DNA from: Salipaludibacillus keqinensis | GTDB taxonomy: Bacteria; Bacillota; Bacilli; Bacillales; Salisediminibacteriaceae | DNA: 64,000 nt | NCBI RefSeq assembly: GCF_003226325.1 | Contig: NZ_PDOD01000002.1 | Coordinates: 868,001-932,000, forward strand | Direction of reading: 5' to 3' | Shown here: in pieces, positions 1 to 8,765 of the stretch | Layout: every line of letters starts with the position of its first letter | Position numbering within the stretch: the stretch's first letter is position 1 | The notes under the pieces: model-generated | Told to the model about the DNA's origin: nothing | The model's database searches: none | What the model saw: only the letters and a program-made list of their open reading frames with translations | Translations under genes and position numbers: made by a program

Positions 1-97
1 AAAACCCTGCGTATCCCACAGTCTTTTCTTCAGTTCGTTGATCTTGTCGTTCAATGATTTCATGCTCAGACGGCACATGGCTATGTTCTTCATTCAT
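1..97 (-). CDS. yteJ: RDD family membrane protein YteJ, N-terminal fragment
   Basis: Only the first 32 codons lie in the window; the gene runs off the left edge. The start is the ATG at 97-95, preceded by the Shine-Dalgarno GAGGTGAA, which overlaps the sppA stop codon. The visible peptide is hydrophilic and acidic (MNEEHSHVPSEHEIIERQ...) and ends in YAGF, the usual lead-in to the first membrane segment of RDD proteins. In Bacillus the gene after sppA is yteJ, an RDD protein linked to SppA activity, so the identification rests on position plus this short motif. The membrane part cannot be seen here. Confidence 0.7.
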   Translation of the reverse strand, partial: MNEEHSHVPSEHEIIERQDQRTEEKTVGYAGF

Positions 98-107
98 AGT
101 CTTCACC

Positions 108-1097
108 TCAATTCGTATATAAGTACATTAATTGTGGACCTTGATTTTGTTGAAACCAATTCTTAACATCCGTTAACTGATGATTATTTACCATTTGCTG
201 AATAGACCCGCCTAACAAAGCAGGAAAGCCAACATTGGCCTCATACTCCACGACGCTAATATCTCCGCGATCAAGATCTTCCTTCATCTCATCTATCACA
301 TCTTCCAAGTGACCTAAGCCATCAATTAAACCTACGTCCAAAGCTTGAGACCCTGTATAAATTCGACCATCGGCTAATTCCAACACTTCATCGCGATCAA
401 ATTGTCTGCCTTCTTCAATAACATGGACAAATTGATCATATGCATCATCGACAAGACTTTGCAAAATTTCCCGTTCATCGTCTGACATTTCTCTTGTTGA
501 AGACATGATATCTTTATAAGGGCCACTCTTGATCACTTCAGCGTTGATTCCCCATTCTTCTGCAAGTTCACTTACATTTATTTGTTGCATGATTACTCCT
601 AGAGAACCTGTGATAGTTTGCGGATTAGCATAAATTTGGTCAGCAGGAGCGGCTACGTAGTAACCACCACTAGCGGCCATGCTACCCATTGATACATACA
701 CTGGTTTGCGAAAATCTTCTTGAATCTCTTTCACTTTGTCGTGAATTTCATCACTTTCCACAACTCCTCCACCTGGCGTATTCACCCTTAATACTACACC
801 GTGAACTTCAGGGTCCTCGGCAGCATGGTCTAATTGTTCAAGGAGTAAGCGATGATCATATCCCCCTGCAAACAAACCTCCACCTGCGTCTGCTTGGATC
901 ACTCCATTTAAATGAATGACTGCTAGCTTACCTCGATCTGACCCTTCTTCTAAAGTTGTTTCATGAAACGCTTCTCCACTTCCCCCGAACACTCCTTCAA
1001 TTCCTGCAGAAACATCCGTTGTAAATGTACTCACTGCAAGAGAGGCAACAAACAGAACTGCTGCTATCGATAATGCTATCCACCTTTTTAAATTCAT
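108..1097 (-). CDS. sppA: Signal peptide peptidase SppA
   Basis: Membrane-bound serine protease of family S49 that degrades signal peptides left after secretion. The 329-residue length matches the short, single-domain Bacillus form. An N-terminal membrane anchor spans about residues 6-24. The Ser/Lys catalytic pair is visible as Ser143 in MAASGGYY and Lys195 in SGPYKD. The ATG at 1097 has a strong ribosome site, GAGGAGG. The stop codon overlaps the ribosome site of the downstream RDD gene, so the two form an operon as in B. subtilis, where the pair is tied to membrane quality control and resistance to envelope-active peptides. Confidence 0.93.
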   Translation of the reverse strand: MNLKRWIALSIAAVLFVASLAVSTFTTDVSAGIEGVFGGSGEAFHETTLEEGSDRGKLAVIHLNGVIQADAGGGLFAGGYDHRLLLEQLDHAAEDPEVHGVVLRVNTPGGGVVESDEIHDKVKEIQEDFRKPVYVSMGSMAASGGYYVAAPADQIYANPQTITGSLGVIMQQINVSELAEEWGINAEVIKSGPYKDIMSSTREMSDDEREILQSLVDDAYDQFVHVIEEGRQFDRDEVLELADGRIYTGSQALDVGLIDGLGHLEDVIDEMKEDLDRGDISVVEYEANVGFPALLGGSIQQMVNNHQLTDVKNWFQQNQGPQLMYLYTN

Positions 1098-1408
1098 AAT
1101 ATCCTCCTCTTTCCATCTTTAATTTGAACTTGGCTTGTTTCGTTTTTGTTACAATTAAGTACCCTCTAATCAACACCTACTATTAACAAAAGAAATGGTG
1201 TTAAACAATGTATACCGTTTCTCTTAATCGATCCTCCCTTTTCACATACTCAACTTCATTCCTAATACTATCCACTTATCGATCTTTTTCTGATACTATT
1301 AATGTAGAGGTCGTTCTAGGTTACTTCTTTAATACAAAGAGTTCCAAACGATCATCTTCCAATCATGAACAGTGATGAATCTAACAAGAGAAAGGGAGAA
1401 TCTATGCT

Positions 1409-2206
1409 ATGATCGATCGAAAAAAGACGTATTTATTTTACAAACCTTCCGATGAACTTGAAGAAAAAGTACAAGCCATTCGTAAAGTTGGACGCAAACA
1501 CGGTTTTCAGTTAGTTGAAGATCCAAACGATGCGAATATAATTGTGAGCTTTGGCGGAGATGGAACATTCCTGCAGTCTATTAGAAAAACTAATTTCCGG
1601 GATGACTGTTTATACATTGGTGTTAATGACGGGAAATTGGGCTTCTATACGGATTTCAGTACGACCGATTTAGAAAAGATTGAATTAGGTCTGCAATCTG
1701 ATAATATTGAAGTTCTCCGCTATCCTACAATAGAAGTAACTGTAGATGGGATGAAAAGTTTTCAATGTTTAAATGAATTAGCGATCCGCTCAAACATTAT
1801 TAAAACATTCGCTATGGACATTTACATCGATGATATTTATTTCGAAACGTTCCGTGGAGATGGAATGGTTGTTTCAACGCCTACAGGTAGTACGGCATAC
1901 AACAAGTCTTTAAAAGGAGCGGTAGTAGACCCAAAGCTAAAGTCTATGCAGTTAACAGAAATAGCTTCCCTAAACAACAATCAGTATCGAACACTAGGTT
2001 CTCCTCTTCTGCTAAGTAAAGAACGGGAACTAGTATTGAAAATCATTCAAGATGGAAACGATCATCCGATTATCGCTGCTGACAATGAAGCATTAAGTAT
2101 TCGCCATTCTCACGAAGTAAGAATAAAAGTATCTGAAAAAGAAATTAAAACCTTGCGAATGAAAGATAATCTCTTTGTTCATAAAGTAAAGAGAAGCTTT
2201 CTTTAA
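1409..2206 (+). CDS. nadK2: NAD kinase (second Bacillus paralogue)
   Basis: Phosphorylates NAD to NADP in the cytoplasm. The 265-residue protein has the NAD kinase signature GGDG at residues 49-52, the NE pair at 122-123 that contacts the substrate ribose, and a GSTAYNKS segment in the second domain. Start ATG at 1409 follows AAAGGGAG at a proper distance; the ATG at 1404 is out of frame. It is monocistronic, diverges from sppA, and ends in a hairpin terminator. The identification as the YtdI/NadK2 paralogue rests on its position between sppA and ytcJ and on its length. Confidence 0.92.
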   Translation: MIDRKKTYLFYKPSDELEEKVQAIRKVGRKHGFQLVEDPNDANIIVSFGGDGTFLQSIRKTNFRDDCLYIGVNDGKLGFYTDFSTTDLEKIELGLQSDNIEVLRYPTIEVTVDGMKSFQCLNELAIRSNIIKTFAMDIYIDDIYFETFRGDGMVVSTPTGSTAYNKSLKGAVVDPKLKSMQLTEIASLNNNQYRTLGSPLLLSKERELVLKIIQDGNDHPIIAADNEALSIRHSHEVRIKVSEKEIKTLRMKDNLFVHKVKRSFL

Positions 2207-2218
2207 TCTGTTTACTAG

Positions 2219-2246
2219 GCCCCTCTAAACAAGGGGCTATTTTTTT
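2219..2246 (+). terminator. Rho-independent terminator of nadK2
   Basis: GCCCC at 2219-2223 pairs with GGGGC at 2233-2237 around a 9-nt loop, followed by a T-rich run. The hairpin overlaps the stop codon of the convergent amidohydrolase gene. Confidence 0.8.
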
Positions 2247-3829
2247 CTTTCATACATCGTCGTGTTATCTACAATGGTTCTTTCTACTTTTACGTTAAGC
2301 CACTCATCTGGCTCTAAATCAAATAGATCACTACTGAGCACCGTGAAATCTGCTTGATAGCCTGGAGCTATCATCCCCTGTCGATCCTCTTTTACAATAG
2401 CTTTCGCACTGCCAATCGTAAATAATTGAAGGGCTTCATACAGCGATAATTTTTCTTTCTCATTATATCCAACATGATTTTCAGACGGTTTACGTCTGGT
2501 CACGGCAGCATGTATTCCTAAAAGAGGATCGATAGGCTCTATGGGAGCATCTGAACCTCCTGCACAGATAAGACCGTGATCTAACATCTTCTTCCAAGCG
2601 AAGGAGTAGTCCAACCTTTCCTCCCCAAGTCTCTCTTCAACCCAAGGGAAATCAGATGCAACAAATCTTGGTTGAATATCTAATGCGACTGGTAACTTTT
2701 TTAACCGGTCTAACAAGTCTTGATTGACAACTTGCAAATGAATCAAACGGTCTCTCTTTCCAGAAGGTACCGGATATTTTTCAATGGCCGCTACCGCATA
2801 GTCTAGAGCTAGATCACCAATGGTATGGATGGCAACAGGCATCTGTTTCTTTCTAGCTTCTTTCACGATTAAGCTCAATTGCTCTTTGCTGTGAATAGAC
2901 ATCCCACGAGTTTCAGGATCATCGCTGTAAGGTTCGCTGAGTAATGCTGTGCGACCTCCTAACGCTCCATCAGCGAAAATCTTGACTGAACCTAAGTCAA
3001 TATAGGGATGTTGGTGATGTTCAGCTTTCTTAAAAATTTGCTCTGCAACTTCGTGATGAACTAAAAGGTTGGTACGGAACTTTCTATTTTCACCGTCAAT
3101 CACTTTGAAAAACGTTTGTAACGTTTTTTCTGCATCACCATAATAGTTTAAATCTTCAGAGTGTCCCCCTGTAAACCCATGCTTAAATAGATCTTCAAGT
3201 GACGTTGAAAGAGCCTTCTCAATATAAGTAAAACCTTCTTCAGGTAGAACTTTCTTTACAAGCTCCTGAGCCTGATCATGCATATACCCAGTAGGTTCAC
3301 CCGAGTCATCTCTTTCGATTAAACCACCTGGGGGGTCAATTGTCTTAGAATCAATCTTTGAAAGTTCGAGCCCTAGTGTATTCGTTGTAATAGCATGTCG
3401 ACACACCCTCGTCAGCATAATAGGATGTGTTGTAGAAACTTCGTCTAAAATATATCGATCGGGCACCGTGTGATTTTGATAAAGGTTTTCATTAAATCCT
3501 TCAGCCAATAGCCATTGTCCTTCAGGAATGAATCGAGCGGCATTCGTTAAAATTTCCTTTAACTCCTTTATACTCTCTACCTCTGAAAGATCCAATTTTA
3601 ACAGTTTTTCCCCATGCCCAATCATATGTAAGTGGCTATCTACAAAACCAGGGTACATTACAGAACCATGTAGATTTATTTCCTCGGAAATATCGTTGCT
3701 ATGGTGCTTTAAGATATGATGATATGTTCCTACCTCTACGACGTCTCCATTTTTGACAAATACTGCATCGTGTACCTCGTCCGCTGTCCGAAGTGTTCGA
3801 ACTTTTCCTCCATGCCACAATGTCCCCAT
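2237..3829 (-). CDS. ytcJ: YtcJ-type amidohydrolase
   Basis: A 530-residue metal-dependent hydrolase of the amidohydrolase superfamily, amidohydrolase-3 branch. The metal site is seen in GFVDSHLHM near residue 60, with further ligands in AIHTIGD and CAGGSDAPIEP in the C-terminal half of the barrel, and an N-terminal beta-sandwich rejoined at the C-terminus (GYQADFTVL). The substrate is not known for YtcJ; the family hydrolyses amide or related bonds. It is monocistronic and ends at the nadK2 terminator. The superfamily is sure, the precise reaction is not. Confidence 0.82.
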   Translation of the reverse strand: MGTLWHGGKVRTLRTADEVHDAVFVKNGDVVEVGTYHHILKHHSNDISEEINLHGSVMYPGFVDSHLHMIGHGEKLLKLDLSEVESIKELKEILTNAARFIPEGQWLLAEGFNENLYQNHTVPDRYILDEVSTTHPIMLTRVCRHAITTNTLGLELSKIDSKTIDPPGGLIERDDSGEPTGYMHDQAQELVKKVLPEEGFTYIEKALSTSLEDLFKHGFTGGHSEDLNYYGDAEKTLQTFFKVIDGENRKFRTNLLVHHEVAEQIFKKAEHHQHPYIDLGSVKIFADGALGGRTALLSEPYSDDPETRGMSIHSKEQLSLIVKEARKKQMPVAIHTIGDLALDYAVAAIEKYPVPSGKRDRLIHLQVVNQDLLDRLKKLPVALDIQPRFVASDFPWVEERLGEERLDYSFAWKKMLDHGLICAGGSDAPIEPIDPLLGIHAAVTRRKPSENHVGYNEKEKLSLYEALQLFTIGSAKAIVKEDRQGMIAPGYQADFTVLSSDLFDLEPDEWLNVKVERTIVDNTTMYERKK

Positions 3830-3984
3830 AAGAATGTTCCTCCCTTGCCCTTAATCTCATTTAATTTATACAAAAATACTTATATTTTTAGATTGATATA
3901 AGTGAATATTAGTTTCTTTTTTAGTGCCCTCAATAATGGTTAACAAAGATAATCATACAGGGAGTTGGAAAGAAAATCAAAAAG

Positions 3985-4011
3985 AAAGGGCATCTATGAA
4001 AGATGCCCTTT
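3985..4011 (-). terminator. Terminator of the spore protein gene
   Basis: AAAGGGCATC at 3985-3994 pairs with GATGCCCTTT at 4002-4011. On the minus strand a CTTTTT run follows. It lies just after the sspA-like stop codon. Confidence 0.82.
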
Positions 4012-4028
4012 ATAGCCAGAATATTTTA

Positions 4029-4235
4029 TTATTGTTGCTTATAACCACTCATTTGTTGTTCAGCCATCTGAACTAACCTTTTTGTAATTTCACCACCAAC
4101 AGAACCGTTAGCACGTGAAGTTGAATCAGGACCAAGCTGAACACCAAATTCTTGAGCAATTTCGTATTTCATTTGATCCAATGCTTGTTGAACACCAGGG
4201 ACTACTAATTGATTTGAACTATTATTGTTAGCCAT
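4029..4235 (-). CDS. sspA: Alpha/beta-type small acid-soluble spore protein
   Basis: Coats and protects spore DNA and is degraded at germination. The 68-residue protein carries the two family blocks: [14 protein letters not shown], which includes the GPR protease cut site, and [12 protein letters not shown]. The ATG at 4235 is chosen because GGGAGGTGAA precedes it; an in-frame upstream extension has no ribosome site and does not fit the family length. The gene follows thiI, as sspA does in B. subtilis, but it has its own forespore-type promoter and its own terminator, so it is a separate transcript. Confidence 0.93.
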   Translation of the reverse strand: MANNNSSNQLVVPGVQQALDQMKYEIAQEFGVQLGPDSTSRANGSVGGEITKRLVQMAEQQMSGYKQQ

Positions 4236-4258
4236 ATGTTTCACCTCCCTTGTACACA

Positions 4259-4289
4259 TAGAATGTGTAAAGAGGAGATACTCAATACA
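4259..4289 (-). promoter_or_regulatory. Sigma-G-like promoter of the spore protein gene
   Basis: On the minus strand TGTATT and CATTCTA are separated by 18 nt. CATTCTA fits the sigma-G -10 pattern CATWHTA; the -35 is one base off. The position is right for a transcript starting about 15 nt before the ribosome site, and the downstream gene is forespore-specific in all known cases. Confidence 0.55.
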
Positions 4290-4324
4290 AGAAAATCAAT
4301 GGGAAATTATCCAATAAAAGGGTA

Positions 4325-5536
4325 TTAAAATAATTTTTCGAACCCTTTATTTTCATCTATTCCTTCATGAATTTTCATGGTTTCCATTCGTTCAACTGTT
4401 TGATCGACCATCTTTTCAATATCCAAAAAACTTTCATATCTTTGTGCTTTTAAATGATTAGGCTTTGTTTTCGATTCACTTGGCAAAAAGATCGTACAAC
4501 AATCTTCATAAGGTAAAATAGAAATATCATACGTGCCTATTGCCCTTGCCACATCAATGACTTCCAATTTGTCCATTGTAATTAACGGACGTAAAACTGG
4601 AATACTTGTCACTTCATTAATGGCGTACATACTCTCCAATGTCTGACTTGCCACTTGACCGAGGCTTTCTCCATTCACGATACCCTTTGCTTGATTTATT
4701 TCTGCCAGTTTTTCGGTAATGCGTAACATGAATCGTCGCATAACGGTCATTTCATAATTATCAGGGACTTGTTTATGAATAGCTGTTTGAACGTCTGTAA
4801 ACGGAACGATGTGCAGGTTCATGTTACCGCCAAACTTTGTAAGAACTTTAACTAAATCTTCTACTTTTTGTTTCGCCCGTTCGTTTGTAAAAGGCGGGCT
4901 GTGAAAATGAACAGCTTCGATCGTTACCCCTCTTTTCAAAGCAAGGTAGCCAGCCACAGGACTGTCGATCCCCCCTGATAGCATTAACATTACCTTGCCA
5001 CTTGTCCCTACTGGTAATCCACCGGAAGCTTTTATTACTTTACAAGTAATGTAAGCAGCTTCTTGTCGTATTTCTACTTTTAAGTGAACATCGGGATGAT
5101 GGAGGTCCACAGATAAATGATTCATATTTCTTAACACATGTCCGCCAACGATTTGATTCATTTCTTGAGATCCTATAGGGAAATCTTTGTTCGTACGTCT
5201 TACGGACACTTTGAATGTTCTATTTCCTTCTGGTAATGCATCTTTGGCTGCCCACAAAGCTCCCTCACAAATAGCTTCTTTTTCCAAAGGAACTTTAACA
5301 GCGGGACTGAAAGAATGAATACCGAAAACATTCTTCAAACGATCAGAGACTTTTTCTTCATCCTCCCCATTTAATTGGACAAACATGCGCCCAAATGACT
5401 TGCTCGTTTTAACTGCTGGAAACGGCTTTAATGCCTCACGGATATTAGACTGCAACTTTTGTTCGAAAAATTTTCTGTTTTTCCCTTTTAATGATAACTC
5501 GGCATAACGGATCAGAATGTGTTCGTAATTCATCAT
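4325..5536 (-). CDS. thiI: tRNA 4-thiouridine synthetase ThiI
   Basis: Adenylates U8 of tRNA and transfers sulfur to make 4-thiouridine; ThiI in some bacteria also feeds thiazole synthesis. It has the N-terminal ferredoxin-like and THUMP domains (about residues 1-165), a PP-loop ATPase motif SGGIDSP near 186, and the conserved cysteine pair in PYEDCC near 345. At 403 residues it lacks the C-terminal rhodanese domain of E. coli ThiI, the usual Bacillus form. Its ATG overlaps the stop of the upstream desulfurase gene by four bases, so the sulfur donor and acceptor are translationally coupled. Confidence 0.95.
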   Translation of the reverse strand: MMNYEHILIRYAELSLKGKNRKFFEQKLQSNIREALKPFPAVKTSKSFGRMFVQLNGEDEEKVSDRLKNVFGIHSFSPAVKVPLEKEAICEGALWAAKDALPEGNRTFKVSVRRTNKDFPIGSQEMNQIVGGHVLRNMNHLSVDLHHPDVHLKVEIRQEAAYITCKVIKASGGLPVGTSGKVMLMLSGGIDSPVAGYLALKRGVTIEAVHFHSPPFTNERAKQKVEDLVKVLTKFGGNMNLHIVPFTDVQTAIHKQVPDNYEMTVMRRFMLRITEKLAEINQAKGIVNGESLGQVASQTLESMYAINEVTSIPVLRPLITMDKLEVIDVARAIGTYDISILPYEDCCTIFLPSESKTKPNHLKAQRYESFLDIEKMVDQTVERMETMKIHEGIDENKGFEKLF

Positions 5537-6675
5537 ACTTTCACAACCTTCTTCATAGTAGAAACAATGTCTTTTAGCGTTTTTACAAAATATATAGCCT
5601 CATCTTTTGTATTATCAAAAGAAAGTGATACACGAATTGCCGAGGAGGCCCTTGTCTCACTGAATCCTAATGAACTTAAAACTCGGCTTGGTTCAAAATT
5701 TTTAGATGAACAAGCTGATTTAGTGGATACATAAATGTCTCTTTCAGCTAAGGCTTGTACGATCACTTCAGGTTTCATATGAAGAATAGAAAAATTCAAT
5801 ATATGCGGTGCTCTATTTAAAGGAGAATTCATGACAACCCCATCAATTTCTGAAACTTCACGCTCAATCCATGTTGAAAGATCTTTTAAGGAAGCTATCT
5901 TGTCGTCAGCTTTGTCAAACGCCATTCTCAGGGCCTTCGTTAAGGAAACAATTCCAGCTAAATTCTCTGTGCCTGGTCGAAACCCTTTTTCTTGTTGACC
6001 TCCTGAAAAAAGAGGAGAGAGTTTTAGGCCTTGCCGAACGTATAATACACCATTCCCTTTTAAGCCATGAAATTTATGAGCGGAAATGGTACATAGATCT
6101 ATTGAAGCATCCTTTATAGACAAAGGAACCTTTGTAATCCCTTGGACATGATCGACATGAAACACAATTTTAGGATATTTGCGTAAAATAGCACCTGTTT
6201 CTTCCACCGGTTGTTTACTACCTAATTCATTACTAACATGAATCATAGACACAAGAATGGTCTCACTTGTAATCGCATTTTCTATTTGTTCAGCACTTAC
6301 TTGCCCATTCATATCAGGAGTTAAGTACGTTATGGAAAAACCATCATTTTCTAGTTCTGCCATAGCGTCATGTGTGGACGAGTGTTCTAAACTAGTCGTA
6401 ATAATATGCTTTCCCCTCTTTTGAAGTTGTCTAGCTGTACCTTTAATAGCCAAATTGTTCCCTTCTGTTCCTCCAGACGTAAAGAAAATTTCTTTTGCTT
6501 CGACAGCTAATATAGATGCTACCTTTTTTCTAGCATGATTCAATAACTGTTCTGCTTCTTTACCTAATGGATGAAGTGAAGAAGGATTGGCAAAATAAGA
6601 ACGAGCTACAGTAGAGAAAGTATCAATGACTTCAGGATAAGGAATAGTGGTGGCGCTATTATCAAAATATACCAT
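5533..6675 (-). CDS. nifZ: Cysteine desulfurase dedicated to ThiI (NifZ/IscS-like)
   Basis: PLP enzyme that takes sulfur from cysteine and passes it as a persulfide to ThiI. The PLP lysine is in ISAHKFHG near residue 201, and the persulfide cysteine in STKSACSS near 323. The length of 380 residues is normal for class V aminotransferase desulfurases. It is first in the nifZ-thiI operon with a four-base overlap. In B. subtilis the equivalent pair makes 4-thiouridine without a rhodanese domain, and the same logic is inferred here. The gene name follows B. subtilis and has no link to nitrogen fixation. Confidence 0.92.
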   Translation of the reverse strand: MVYFDNSATTIPYPEVIDTFSTVARSYFANPSSLHPLGKEAEQLLNHARKKVASILAVEAKEIFFTSGGTEGNNLAIKGTARQLQKRGKHIITTSLEHSSTHDAMAELENDGFSITYLTPDMNGQVSAEQIENAITSETILVSMIHVSNELGSKQPVEETGAILRKYPKIVFHVDHVQGITKVPLSIKDASIDLCTISAHKFHGLKGNGVLYVRQGLKLSPLFSGGQQEKGFRPGTENLAGIVSLTKALRMAFDKADDKIASLKDLSTWIEREVSEIDGVVMNSPLNRAPHILNFSILHMKPEVIVQALAERDIYVSTKSACSSKNFEPSRVLSSLGFSETRASSAIRVSLSFDNTKDEAIYFVKTLKDIVSTMKKVVKV

Positions 6676-6729
6676 TGGTTAGAACTCCTTTAATTGTTCA
6701 TAGCTTTTCAACAAATTATCATAACACAT

Positions 6730-6758
6730 TTCTAATGATACCTACAGTTTTTTGTCAA
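6730..6758 (-). promoter_or_regulatory. Possible promoter of nifZ-thiI
   Basis: On the minus strand a perfect TTGACA (6753-6758) is followed after 17 nt by TTAGAA, a weak -10. It lies about 55 nt upstream of the nifZ start. Confidence 0.4.
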
Positions 6759-6793
6759 CCTTTGATCTATACGTTTTCTTTTAATTTATAGTT

Positions 6794-6821
6794 TTCACAA
6801 TGTTCCCATTTGTGATAAAAT
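6794..6821 (+). promoter_or_regulatory. Sigma-A-type promoter of braB
   Basis: TTCACA at 6794-6799 and TAAAAT at 6816-6821 with a 16-nt spacer, about 70 nt upstream of the carrier gene. Confidence 0.5.
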
Positions 6822-6889
6822 ATTTTTCGGCAATCCTCTACATATTCTAAACAAATATTCACCCTATGATTTGAAACGGAGGCTTATTT

Positions 6890-8218
6890 ATGAATAATGA
6901 TCACTACTCTTTTAAAGATACACTAATGCTTGGTCTGATGATGTTTGCGCTATTCCTTGGAGCCGGAAACTTAATCTTTCCACCTGCACTAGGCCAAGAA
7001 GCAGGTACATCGGTCTGGTCAGCAATTATCGGCTTTCTCGTAACAGGAGTAGGCTTGCCTATTTTAGCCATGATTACAATCGCTAAATCAGGTGGAAACC
7101 TGCAGCAAATTTCTCAACGGGTCGGCATTCTATTTGGTTTGTTTTTCCCTTTAGCTGTTTACTTAGCGATAGGACCTCTATTTGGTATACCAAGAACTGG
7201 TTCAGTTGCCTACGAAATTGGTCTATTACCTTATTTGGCCAATGGTCCAACTCCCTTATCGCTACTTTTATTCACGACTGTTTTTTTCGGGATCAGTTAT
7301 TGGCTTAGCTTAAACCCTTCTAAATTAGTTCCGAGGGTGGGGAAGATCCTTACTCCTATATTAGTTACCGTTTTAGCTATTTTAACTCTCGTGGGTATTA
7401 TTCAACCTGTTGGAACAGCAACTGCCCCAACTGGAGCATATGAGACTCTTCCTTTTTTCAGTGGATTTAAAGAAGGGTATTTTACGATGGATGCCATTGC
7501 TGCACTTGTATTTGGGATTATCATCATTACAAGAATGAAAGAACGTGGAATACAGGACAGAAAAGAGTTAACAAGAAGAACTATCCATGTTGGGATCATC
7601 GCAGGTACAGGATTGATCCTAGTTTATTTGTCTTTAGCCTATTTAGGTTCTACCAGTGTTTCTCTTTTAGGATATCAAGAGAACGGTGGAGCTATCTTAA
7701 CTGGGATTTCTCAAGAGTTGCTTGGATTAGCAGGGCTTCTTTTATTGTCTGTAATAATTACTATTGCTTGTTTAACCACCTCTATTGGGCTCATATCTGC
7801 ATTTGGTGAATATGTTAGAACGTCTTTCCCTGTCATTCCTTACTGGGCTGCTACAGGTGTTGTAGCCTTATTCAGTTTTGTTATGGCAAATATGGGATTG
7901 ACTCAACTCATTCAGTTTTCTTTACCTATGCTGGTGACAATTTATCCAATTGCTATCGTTTTAATGATCTTGACCCTTTTTGAAGAGTTGTTTCAAGGAA
8001 GAAAAGAAGTCTTTGTCGGATCTGTCATTGGTGCGGCTCTTGTCAGTGTTGGTGACGGACTGGAAGCTGCTGGACTCTTCGAAGAAGCAATTACTAATTT
8101 CTACATGGTATTCCCTTTATATGATCAAGGGATCGGATGGCTCCTACCAGCAGCCGTAGGAGGAATAATAGGTTATTTTGTTTCACATGTGTTTCAAACG
8201 TCTATTAAAAAAGCATAG
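6890..8218 (+). CDS. braB: Branched-chain amino acid:cation symporter (BraB/BrnQ)
   Basis: Integral membrane carrier of the LIVCS family that imports leucine, isoleucine and valine with sodium or protons. The 442 residues form about twelve hydrophobic segments. The N-terminal block LFLGAGNLIFPPALG is the family signature. ATG at 6890 has GGAGG upstream. It is monocistronic and convergent with the ezrA operon across a strong palindromic terminator. Position next to ezrA matches braB of B. subtilis. The coupling ion cannot be read from the sequence; sodium would suit a salt-adapted cell. Confidence 0.93.
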   Translation: MNNDHYSFKDTLMLGLMMFALFLGAGNLIFPPALGQEAGTSVWSAIIGFLVTGVGLPILAMITIAKSGGNLQQISQRVGILFGLFFPLAVYLAIGPLFGIPRTGSVAYEIGLLPYLANGPTPLSLLLFTTVFFGISYWLSLNPSKLVPRVGKILTPILVTVLAILTLVGIIQPVGTATAPTGAYETLPFFSGFKEGYFTMDAIAALVFGIIIITRMKERGIQDRKELTRRTIHVGIIAGTGLILVYLSLAYLGSTSVSLLGYQENGGAILTGISQELLGLAGLLLLSVIITIACLTTSIGLISAFGEYVRTSFPVIPYWAATGVVALFSFVMANMGLTQLIQFSLPMLVTIYPIAIVLMILTLFEELFQGRKEVFVGSVIGAALVSVGDGLEAAGLFEEAITNFYMVFPLYDQGIGWLLPAAVGGIIGYFVSHVFQTSIKKA

Positions 8219-8330
8219 ATATCATTATTCCCGTTTTTTAGAGCTGCTGGCAAGGTCCAGTCTCACCATTTTTGTCGGTATATTATCGATTAAATTTATC
8301 TGAGCATCCAAATGTACTTTTTTCAAAAAA

Positions 8331-8356
8331 AAGCTTACCGCCGCGGCGGTAAGCTT
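8331..8356. terminator. 26-bp perfect palindromic bidirectional terminator
   Basis: AAGCTTACCGCCG is followed at once by its exact reverse complement (8331-8343 and 8344-8356). On the minus strand eight T residues run out of the stem, so it terminates the ezrA operon well. It also lies downstream of braB on the plus strand. Confidence 0.85.
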
Positions 8357-8740
8357 TTAATCATTAACTTCTAATAATTCTTCTAGTATGATATCGATGG
8401 AAATGGTTCCATCCGGAGCTATGTGATCAAAATCACCAGGATATATTTCACCATTCCCCCTGCTTTTTTCAACAAATTCATCTGATGGATTAAGTTGATT
8501 AACTTCTTTTGTTGCCTCTCTCTGAATGTCTAAATCCTTGTCTAGGTTAACCTCTTCAAGAGGGTCTTCCTCAGCTTCTTCAAACTCTTCTCCATAATAT
8601 TCATATAGAGAATTTTGATCATTCTCAGCCAATGAATCAGGTTCACCTTCGCTATTATTAAAGAAAGAGAAAAGAAGAAAAAGCCATATCGTCAAACATA
8701 CCGTGCCTATGCTTGCCATACCTATCCAGTCTTTTCTCAT
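8357..8740 (-). CDS. Small membrane-anchored acidic protein after ezrA
   Basis: Not recognised. The 127-residue protein has one N-terminal hydrophobic segment (about residues 10-28) after a short basic start, a signal-anchor pattern. The rest is strongly acidic with runs such as EEFEEAEEDPLEE, then a short ordered-looking end (FDHIAPDGTISIDIILEELL). It starts 25 nt after the ezrA stop with no terminator between, so it is likely co-transcribed with ezrA. The outside-facing tail is inferred from the charge pattern. Its partner to EzrA in the transcript suggests an envelope or division role, but nothing in the sequence shows it. Confidence 0.75.
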   Translation of the reverse strand: MRKDWIGMASIGTVCLTIWLFLLFSFFNNSEGEPDSLAENDQNSLYEYYGEEFEEAEEDPLEEVNLDKDLDIQREATKEVNQLNPSDEFVEKSRGNGEIYPGDFDHIAPDGTISIDIILEELLEVND

Positions 8741-8765
8741 CTTCGATCCCCTCTATCAACGTTGA

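Noticed and set aside
689-919. Plus-strand frame inside sppA
   Set aside because: Shadow of the sppA coding strand, with no ribosome site.
1098-1408. Promoters in the sppA-nadK2 divergent spacer
   Set aside because: Some TATA-like stretches exist, for example TACTAT near 1295, but none has a matching -35. No other structure was convincing in this 311-bp spacer.
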